From positions 1 through 5,000 of the forward strand of contig JAPULF010000081.1 of NCBI GenBank assembly GCA_027295245.1: a stretch of DNA of 5,000 nt, written 5' to 3'. The translations under genes were made by a program, and so were the position numbers. The notes below the pieces were generated by a model. That model had not been told where the DNA came from. It worked only from the letters and a program-made list of their open reading frames with translations, and ran no database searches. Of this stretch, positions 1 to 5,000 are shown piece by piece. The first letter of the stretch is position 1. Each line of letters starts with the position of its first letter. The DNA comes from Planctomycetota bacterium. GTDB lineage: Bacteria > Planctomycetota > Phycisphaerae > UBA1845 > UTPLA1.

Positions 1-102
1 CAAACGCCCAATGCGTTGCCACTCAAATAGCCCCGAAAGGCCGCCCGATACAACCACGATGACCGGCCCGCGGCCCCGCGAGTCTGAAAATGCGATCGCC
101 CT

Positions 103-117
103 GGCGCGAAGAGCGCC
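103..117 (-). terminator. Weak hairpin after the phosphoesterase-like gene
   Basis: Seven bases after the stop codon, GGCGC-TCTTC-GCGCC on the minus strand can form a five-pair GC stem with a five-base loop. The nearest T run (TTTT, 90-87) is 12 bases further on, too far for a standard intrinsic terminator. It may be an RNA-stabilising hairpin or chance in GC-rich DNA. Confidence 0.22.
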
Positions 118-124
118 TCCCGCC

Positions 125-2062
125 CTACGAACCGTGGGCCAGTGTGACGTTGAACGTGCTGAGACGCGTCAGAGGGTCCTCCAGAAAATAAATCTGCAAA
201 ACGTGCGGCCCCGGGCTCACCCGCCGAAGGTTCAGAACCATCGGCAGACTGATCGACTCGGACGGCTGCAACGTGATCGGCAGCCGCGGGCACGCCGAGC
301 GGGTCGGATGGATCTTGGACCCGTTGACCCGAATCACCGGCCAGCAGGTCACGGCCTCCTTGGCCCGGTTGGTGAGTTTCACACTGACCTCCGCATCGCT
401 GTGAAAATACGTCATGCCGAAATCGGTTGTCCTCGACGAAAAGCGCCACTCGCTCGGCCCTTCGATCCCCACGGTGATCGGCAGCGGCGGCGGCACATTC
501 GAGGGGCCCGTCGATGCCACGATCCTGACCGCCCCCTTGTCAGGCAAGTCGAACGCCACGTCGCACGCCCAGTACGAACCAACATCCATCGCCCGCACCA
601 GGGTGCCCGGCGCCACGATCGGCTTTGTGTCGCCGCGCTTGGCCACTCGGAGCCAGACATGCACGTTCTCAAATGGCCGATTCAGCGCATTCTGAATCGT
701 GGCCCCCACGCGATCCGCCGACCCGTCATTCGGCGCATCCAGGAAGACCCGCAGCCGACCCGTCGGAATCGAATGCGCCAGCTTGTCGACGGCGTTGTCG
801 TCGGGATAGATGTAATCCACCCGGTCGCCGTCGATCTCGATGACGCGATAGTGGCTGAACCCCGTCGCCCGATCCCGCATGCAAGTGCTCGACTGGTGCG
901 TCCGAATCAGAATCATGTCGTCCAGGCCGGCGAGCTTGTCCGCAAATTCCTTGTAGTCCCAGTCCGTCGCCCCCCCAACGATCATCATCCGGATCTTGTG
1001 CTCCCTGACGAACTCGGCCGCCCCGCCGCGCTCCCGCCAGATATCCAGCAATGCCAGTTCGTGGCTGTTCGTCACGATGAAATTGAAACGCTTGTTCCGG
1101 TTGCGCTTCAGGTCCGCGTCAACCCATTGCAACTGCGAAAAATCCTGGTCGATCGGGTTGCCGGCGTGATCCAACAGCAGCAGCCCGTGATAGGCCCCGT
1201 AATCGAGTTTGCCGATCGGATTGCTGGCTACGAACCGCGTGAAGCTTGCCTCGTGATCGTGAAGCCCGCAAATCATGAAGACCGGCGCATTGAACTTCTC
1301 AAAAAACTTCAGCACCCGATTCCAACTGGACGCGTCGTTCCGGGCCCGAGCCCACTCCGTATAGTCGCCCGTAGCAATGATGAACTCCGGCGCCAGCAGG
1401 TTGATCTCGTTCGGCAACATCTCGTCGAAATCCGGCGCCGTGAGGTCGCCCACGTTCATGTCCGAAAGATGCACGAACCGAAACCGATCCTTGAAACTGT
1501 TCACCACCTTGACGCAGCGCCGCGAAAAGTGTTGCCCCGTCGCCGACCGAACTTCCAGATCGTACAGCCCGGGTTGGGCGCTCGAAGGAACCTTCAGTAC
1601 CAACGTGCAGTATTCATCGTTGACGTACGACGGCGGCGTCTCGGTGTACAGCGTCACGCGAACCGTCGGCTCCAACGCGTGCACCAACGCAAAGCGAACG
1701 TCGCCCTGAAGGTCCGCCGGCAGACGCATGACGAAATAGAACGTCTCGTCCGGCATGATGAAGATCGGCCGACCCTGTGACGGTTCCCGGACCACCGCCG
1801 AGGGCGGCTCCCGCTTCGATGAAGCCGACGCCGCTTTCAACGTCGCCTTGGCCCGGCCTTCCGCTTCCGCCGCCGACTCGATCTCGACCGGTGCCGCCTC
1901 GACCTCCGAGGACTCGATCGTCTTGCCGGCCGATTTCCCGTCGGAATCCAAACCATCGCTCGAAGACGACCCCGGTGGGTTGTCCTGGCCCTGAACGCCG
2001 GCTCCGATTGCCAATAGAACCAGGAAAGTCCCCATCAGACGGCGACAGAATCCCTTATTCAT
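125..2062 (-). CDS. Exported metallophosphoesterase-like protein with degenerate metal site
   Basis: This 645-residue protein starts with a Sec-type signal peptide: basic N-terminus, hydrophobic residues 9-22, likely cleavage after V-Q-G25. A Ser/Glu/Ala-rich linker (about 26-95) follows, then a beta-rich domain (about 97-190) like those preceding the catalytic domain in other exported phosphoesterases. Residues about 195-420 match the calcineurin-like metallophosphoesterase fold: HLSD201, ATGD233 and GLHD269 each follow a hydrophobic strand, and TNSH334 comes later. Residues about 430-645 look like two further beta-sandwich domains. Several metal ligands are replaced: D-x-H is D201-M-N203, GNHD is GLHD (266-269), and the expected GHxH is G-G-A-T (363-366). 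Hydrolase activity is therefore doubtful, and a binding or structural role outside the cytoplasmic membrane is possible. An AGGGG Shine-Dalgarno six bases upstream and the signal peptide support this start. It is transcribed divergently from the dehydrogenase gene. The fold assignment is fairly sure; substrate and role are unknown. Confidence 0.8.
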   Translation of the reverse strand: MNKGFCRRLMGTFLVLLAIGAGVQGQDNPPGSSSSDGLDSDGKSAGKTIESSEVEAAPVEIESAAEAEGRAKATLKAASASSKREPPSAVVREPSQGRPIFIMPDETFYFVMRLPADLQGDVRFALVHALEPTVRVTLYTETPPSYVNDEYCTLVLKVPSSAQPGLYDLEVRSATGQHFSRRCVKVVNSFKDRFRFVHLSDMNVGDLTAPDFDEMLPNEINLLAPEFIIATGDYTEWARARNDASSWNRVLKFFEKFNAPVFMICGLHDHEASFTRFVASNPIGKLDYGAYHGLLLLDHAGNPIDQDFSQLQWVDADLKRNRNKRFNFIVTNSHELALLDIWRERGGAAEFVREHKIRMMIVGGATDWDYKEFADKLAGLDDMILIRTHQSSTCMRDRATGFSHYRVIEIDGDRVDYIYPDDNAVDKLAHSIPTGRLRVFLDAPNDGSADRVGATIQNALNRPFENVHVWLRVAKRGDTKPIVAPGTLVRAMDVGSYWACDVAFDLPDKGAVRIVASTGPSNVPPPLPITVGIEGPSEWRFSSRTTDFGMTYFHSDAEVSVKLTNRAKEAVTCWPVIRVNGSKIHPTRSACPRLPITLQPSESISLPMVLNLRRVSPGPHVLQIYFLEDPLTRLSTFNVTLAHGS

Positions 2063-2068
2063 CCGTAT

Positions 2069-2076
2069 CCCCTTTT
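2069..2076 (-). promoter_or_regulatory. Ribosome binding site of the phosphoesterase-like gene
   Basis: On the minus strand the sequence AAAAGGGG lies six bases before the ATG at 2062. The purine-rich core and spacing fit a Shine-Dalgarno site. It fixes the start that gives a complete signal peptide. Confidence 0.6.
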
Positions 2077-2117
2077 ATGCTGCGGCGGCTTTGGTTCCGT
2101 GCTCGCCTTACGCGGGC

Positions 2118-2151
2118 TTGCCACGGTTTCGGAGCAAGATATCATAATATC
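2118..2151 (+). promoter_or_regulatory. Candidate promoter with AT-rich inverted repeat in the divergent intergenic region
   Basis: TTGCCA (2118-2123) resembles a sigma-70 -35 box. It is followed after 16 bases by TATCAT (2140-2145), or after 19 bases by CATAAT (2143-2148), each one mismatch from the -10 consensus. This would give the dehydrogenase transcript a leader of roughly 70 bases. The -10 region lies inside a short inverted repeat, GATAT-CATA-ATATC (2138-2151), that stands out in GC-rich surroundings and could be an operator. Read on the minus strand, the same segment contains TATTAT, a possible -10 for the phosphoesterase-like gene, but I see no good -35 for it. Promoter rules of the host are unknown, so this is tentative. 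Confidence 0.4.
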
Positions 2152-2224
2152 CCGTCCGCCGGGAAAAGAATGGACCGAAACGGACTGACTGTACGCCGGC
2201 CCGCAATATTTTGAGCGGAACCGA

Positions 2225-3190
2225 ATGAAAAACCGGCAGCACAACATAGTCATTGCTGAGGGCTTCCAGCAGGCGGTCGTAGACCGGCTCAAGCAATGCG
2301 GCACCGTCACCGTCCTGGACAATCCCGCTCCGGAAACGCTGATCGCCGCCCTGCCCGACGCCCACGCCCTGCTTGTGAAATCCAAGGCCCACGTCACGGC
2401 CCGCATTATTGACGCAGCACCAAACCTGAAGGTCATCGGCAGGGCCTGCCCCAACGTCGACCACATCGACCTTCGCGCCGCACAGCGACGCGATATTCAC
2501 GTGGTCTACACGCCCCATGTCGCCGTCGCATCCACGGCCGAGTTCGCCCTCGCACTGATCATGGCCGTTCACCGCCGCCTCCTGCCCTTCAACCGGGCTC
2601 TGCGGCAGGGGGAGTTCGAGGACCTCCGCAAGCCCTCCGGCCGCGAACTCGGCAAACAAACCCTGGGTCTGCTAGGCTTGGACCCCGTCGCCGAACACCT
2701 CGGGAAGATGTTCCAGGCCGCATTTGGCGGCCGGATTCTCTATCACGACCTTGCCGCCAAGCAGCCCGTCGGTTGGAAAGGCGAGGCCGTCGATCTGGAG
2801 ACGCTCCTCAAACAGGCGGACATCCTCTCGGTCCATCTTCGCGTCTCAAAGGACACGAAGCGCCTCTTGAATGCCGAGCGTATTGCCTTGCTCAAGCCCA
2901 CCGCAATCGTCGTAAACACTTCGCGCGGGGCCGTGATCGACAATGTCGCCATCGCCGAGGCCCTACGAACCGGAAAGCTGGCCGGAGCGGGCCTCGACGT
3001 GTTTGAGGTCGAGCCCCTGCCTTCCAATCACCACCTCCGCCAACTTCGGGGGGCCAATTGCATCCTCACGCCGCACGTATCCGCCGCGACCGACGATGCC
3101 TGGATCGGCCGTGACGATGTCGCCGACGATGTCATTCGGGTTCTGCAGGGCAAAAAACCGCGATTCCCCGCCAAAGCCCCCGACACGTAG
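2225..3190 (+). CDS. D-2-hydroxyacid dehydrogenase family protein (NAD-dependent type)
   Basis: This 321-residue cytosolic protein has the length and layout of single-module D-isomer 2-hydroxyacid dehydrogenases, which interconvert 2-keto acids and D-2-hydroxy acids (glyoxylate/hydroxypyruvate reductases, phosphoglycerate dehydrogenase-like enzymes). There is no C-terminal ACT domain as found in many SerA proteins. The split substrate-binding domain (about 1-100 and 288-321) encloses a Rossmann domain (about 101-287). The catalytic triad is visible: R234 in NTSRG, E263 in DVFEVEP and H284 in LTPH. D175, at the end of the second Rossmann strand, predicts NAD rather than NADP. The usual G-x-G-x-x-G loop reads G151-L-D153-P-V-A156, losing two glycines. 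The substrate loop, usually like GVGVDNID, reads CPNVDHID (75-82), and a usual Arg before it is K52. Cofactor or substrate handling may therefore differ, and no specific gene name is justified. The ATG is preceded by a weak purine-rich stretch (GAGCGGAA, 2213-2220). The gene stands alone and meets the ABC operon tail to tail 12 bases after its stop. Confidence 0.9.
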   Translation: MKNRQHNIVIAEGFQQAVVDRLKQCGTVTVLDNPAPETLIAALPDAHALLVKSKAHVTARIIDAAPNLKVIGRACPNVDHIDLRAAQRRDIHVVYTPHVAVASTAEFALALIMAVHRRLLPFNRALRQGEFEDLRKPSGRELGKQTLGLLGLDPVAEHLGKMFQAAFGGRILYHDLAAKQPVGWKGEAVDLETLLKQADILSVHLRVSKDTKRLLNAERIALLKPTAIVVNTSRGAVIDNVAIAEALRTGKLAGAGLDVFEVEPLPSNHHLRQLRGANCILTPHVSAATDDAWIGRDDVADDVIRVLQGKKPRFPAKAPDT

Positions 3191-3202
3191 CAACCCTGGA
3201 TC

Positions 3203-4675
3203 TCAATCGGATGCAGCTGGAGCCGAAGTCAGGCGTGCCCGAAATGCCGGGATCAGCGACAAACACGCAACAGCGGCTTGAAAGATCAAACCCGGAACGA
3301 CGGGGGCGGTCGTGGCGAAGTCGATCGCAATGATCCAGGTGCCCACCGGCGAACAACCGAATACCCAGGAGAAGGGATCGTCAAAGTCCCGACCCGCGGC
3401 CGCCGCCATCGAGAGGTCGAGCAACGGCGGAATGGCCCAGAACAGGACGGCGTACCCGACCAAAAACCAAATCACGCTCGAGGCCCTCGAGTAGACATAC
3501 CTCGCAATGGCCCCACCGGTCATCACGCACAAGAAAAACGGTATGGCGATCAGAACGCCGGCCCGCGAACCCTCACCCAGAACGAGACCGGTCAAGGCGC
3601 CGTCGCCCGCCCAAGCCACGGCGTTCAGAATGGCAAGCACGATCAGCGTAGCGGTGATTGGTCCCAACCAAAACGGCCCCGGACCGGGCCCACGAAACTC
3701 CGAATCCTTGGAACGTCTTCTCGTCCAAAGCGCAGCGCTTCTGGCAATCGTGGTCACCGGCAAGTACGCAAGAATTGCCAGAGCAACGAGTGTGGCGATG
3801 GTCTGATGGGTCGAAGTGATGACCGTCCGGAGAAACCGACCGCCCGTATTGGGATAATGTTCCAGTGCAACCGCGCTCAAAAGCGCAAAGGCCGCCAGAA
3901 GGGCGCACGCCAGACTCGGCGTAAAGGCTGAAACGTCGTCGCGGCGAAACTTCCGCGCCGCGGCGATAAAAAATGCCAAGGCAAACGTCAGTTGCCCGAT
4001 CATCGAGATGACGATCGACGACTCTTGGATGCCGTCCACGAGGCTGTCTTGTAGATCAATGATCGCGGTGTGTCCAACCAGCAACGCAAGTCCGGGAACG
4101 CCGATGATCGCCCCCGTATTCCAAAGAACCAGGATGACAACCAGCAACCCCCCGATCGACGTCGTTCCCCGCGTACCCAATCCGACAAGAACTGCGAATG
4201 TCCAGCACATCAACCCGAGGCACGCGAAGACGACCAGTATCGTCGTCGGAACCAGTATCGAAAAACCGGCGACCCGGGCCAGCACGGCACACACAAGCCA
4301 GTTGACCAGAACCATCAACCACACGCGGGCGGTCGCGCCGGTCATGTATCCGATCGTCGCGGTGTACCCGCTCATTCGCGTCATGCGATGGGACGCGATC
4401 ATCTCCGACGTGAAGTCCCGATGAATCGACTTCTTGATCGCCGTCGCCCCGACAAGGAAGATGATCGCGGCCTGAATGTACGTCATGACAATGAGGGCAC
4501 CGGAGGCAAACTGGGCGGGGGTGAATTCGTCGCGCGACACTCGATAAATCACGACGTGAAACACCAGCACGGCGAGTCCGTAAACACCGACAAACGCAAA
4601 AACCCGTTGCCAGCCGCCCAGCAGCCTGATCTGGGCCCACCCATGCGGGTTCGAAAACATTGCCTCCGACCGCAT
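3203..4675 (-). CDS. ABC-2 type transporter permease, about 12 membrane helices
   Basis: This 490-residue integral membrane protein is the likely permease of an ABC exporter, as the ORF just upstream is an ABC ATPase. Hydrophobic segments lie at about 25-45, 59-80, 113-135, 140-166, 174-199, 219-241, 252-271, 289-311, 336-356, 371-392, 399-420 and 458-480. Basic loops fall consistently on the cytoplasmic side (KKSIHRDF at 81-88, ARKFRRDD at 240-247, WTRRRSK at 317-323), giving both termini inside. The polar stretch 81-105 between helices 2 and 3 (TSEMIASHRMTRMSG) sits where ABC-2 permeases have their ATPase-contacting coupling helix. A GPGPGP stretch (329-334) sits in the cytoplasmic loop before helix 9. 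The length is about twice that of a six-helix ABC-2 subunit, so one polypeptide might supply the whole pore, though dimerisation is not excluded. The start is supported by AGGTGA four bases upstream and by TAATG coupling to the ATPase stop. The substrate cannot be read from the sequence. Confidence 0.85.
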   Translation of the reverse strand: MRSEAMFSNPHGWAQIRLLGGWQRVFAFVGVYGLAVLVFHVVIYRVSRDEFTPAQFASGALIVMTYIQAAIIFLVGATAIKKSIHRDFTSEMIASHRMTRMSGYTATIGYMTGATARVWLMVLVNWLVCAVLARVAGFSILVPTTILVVFACLGLMCWTFAVLVGLGTRGTTSIGGLLVVILVLWNTGAIIGVPGLALLVGHTAIIDLQDSLVDGIQESSIVISMIGQLTFALAFFIAAARKFRRDDVSAFTPSLACALLAAFALLSAVALEHYPNTGGRFLRTVITSTHQTIATLVALAILAYLPVTTIARSAALWTRRRSKDSEFRGPGPGPFWLGPITATLIVLAILNAVAWAGDGALTGLVLGEGSRAGVLIAIPFFLCVMTGGAIARYVYSRASSVIWFLVGYAVLFWAIPPLLDLSMAAAAGRDFDDPFSWVFGCSPVGTWIIAIDFATTAPVVPGLIFQAAVACLSLIPAFRARLTSAPAASD

Positions 4676-5000
4676 TAATTCACCTGTCGTATTCCAGTGC
4701 GCAAGTAGGCCTGTTCCAGGTCGTGCTCTACCGGCGAGAATCTCGCCACGGGCAATCCGCGCTCGAACAAGAGCCGGAGAAGGTTAGCCGCCGCACCTTC
4801 GTCGTGCTCGTATTCGAACGTCACCTCCCGTCCGTGAACTTCCACTCGATCGAGTCCGTCGATACCCTCGAGAGTCTCGGCGACTTCCGGAACGGCCCGC
4901 GCCAGTGTCATCTCGTATTGACAACGATTGTCGTCCTTCCGGCCGACAACCTGACCGACGGTTCCACACTGTTGTATTCGTCCGCCTTCCATGATGAGAA
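4675..5000 (-). CDS. ABC transporter ATP-binding protein, C-terminal part (runs off the window)
   Basis: Only the last 108 or so codons are in the window. The frame stays open past the first visible Met codon (4992-4990) to the edge, adding L-I before MEGGRIQQCGTVGQV. That is the signature of the strand and turn after the H-loop in ABC ATPases (typically 'hydrophobic-xx-G-R-I-xx-x-G-T'), so the visible Met is internal and not the start. The Walker A, Q-loop, signature motif, Walker B and switch His must lie beyond the right edge. The remainder, with VEVHGREVTFEYEHD and then LLRLLFERGLPVARFSPVEHDLEQAYLR, is the small alpha/beta C-terminal extension common in ATPases of ABC-2 exporters, including the typical 'P-V-E-x-D-L-E-x-A-Y/F-L' ending. 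It acts at the cytoplasmic face and powers the permease encoded immediately downstream, whose start overlaps its stop by one base. The operon promoter lies outside the window. Confidence 0.87.
   Translation of the reverse strand, partial: LIMEGGRIQQCGTVGQVVGRKDDNRCQYEMTLARAVPEVAETLEGIDGLDRVEVHGREVTFEYEHDEGAAANLLRLLFERGLPVARFSPVEHDLEQAYLRTGIRQVN
4680..4685 (-). promoter_or_regulatory. Ribosome binding site of the permease gene, inside the ATPase 3' end
   Basis: AGGTGA on the minus strand lies four bases before the permease ATG and within the last codons of the ATPase. It matches part of the standard 16S rRNA 3'-end complement. With the one-base stop/start overlap (TAATG, 4677-4673), it supports translational coupling and decides the start at 4675 over the internal Met at residue 6. 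Confidence 0.6.

Noticed and set aside
1..124. An open minus-strand frame at the left edge with a hydrophobic stretch (VIVVVSGGLSGLF)
   Set aside because: The frame is open, but it has no ATG or Shine-Dalgarno site in the window, reads on from within the preceding gene in another frame, and leaves the window after about 40 codons. It could be the N-terminus of a next gene using a GTG start near base 57, but this cannot be supported here.
11..1780. A 589-codon open frame on the plus strand opposite the phosphoesterase-like gene
   Set aside because: It runs in exact codon register with the minus-strand gene, so its stops would need TTA, CTA or TCA codons in that gene, which GC-rich codon use avoids. 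The product is Arg/Pro/His-rich with no domain or signal, whereas the minus frame has a signal peptide, a Shine-Dalgarno site and family motifs.
2059..2659. Minus-strand open frames opposite the start of the dehydrogenase gene (2108-2659 and 2059-2466)
   Set aside because: They cross the divergent promoter region and overlap a gene with clear family motifs on the other strand. Neither product resembles a known protein.
3191..3202. A terminator between the convergent dehydrogenase and permease genes
   Set aside because: The gap is only 12 bases and shows no stem-loop or T run; termination, if any, lies inside the opposing genes or is factor-dependent.
3278..4678. Long plus-strand open frames opposite the permease (3278-3931 and 4070-4678)
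   Set aside because: Both are in the same antisense codon register as the permease and encode hydrophilic Arg/Gln/Pro-rich sequence with no motifs, while the minus frame gives regular membrane helices.
4675..4992. Reading the 105-residue frame as a complete small protein starting at base 4992
   Set aside because: The frame stays open to the window edge, and the residues around the Met match the interior of an ABC ATPase after the H-loop, so it is a truncated view of a larger gene.

Overview
The window reads as a compact, GC-rich bacterial chromosome segment with four protein-coding genes and almost no spare DNA. I see no RNA genes, insertion sequences, CRISPR arrays or long repeats. GC-rich codon use, an exported metallophosphoesterase-like protein with a long low-complexity linker, and a large 12-helix ABC-2 permease would fit Planctomycetota or a related environmental lineage. 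That placement is a guess from style, not from a marker gene.

Layout: bases 1-124 are the downstream flank of the first gene and hold nothing convincing. Bases 125-2062 (minus) encode a 645-residue exported protein with a metallophosphoesterase fold between beta-rich domains. Bases 2063-2224 are a divergent intergenic region with an AT-rich inverted repeat and a plausible promoter. Bases 2225-3190 (plus) encode a 321-residue D-2-hydroxyacid dehydrogenase. After a 12-base convergent gap, bases 3203-5000 (minus) carry an ABC exporter operon: a 490-residue permease preceded by the C-terminal end of its ATPase, which runs off the right edge. The two ORFs overlap by one base (TAATG).

The ATPase and permease very probably form one exporter. 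The phosphoesterase-like gene and the dehydrogenase are divergently transcribed and may share control sequences, but nothing in the sequence links their biochemistry. The most notable signal is that both have lost residues normally diagnostic of their families. The phosphoesterase-like protein lacks several metal ligands. The dehydrogenase keeps its catalytic Arg/Glu/His but has an altered glycine-rich NAD-binding loop and substrate loop. I see no clear evidence of a wholly new multi-gene system.
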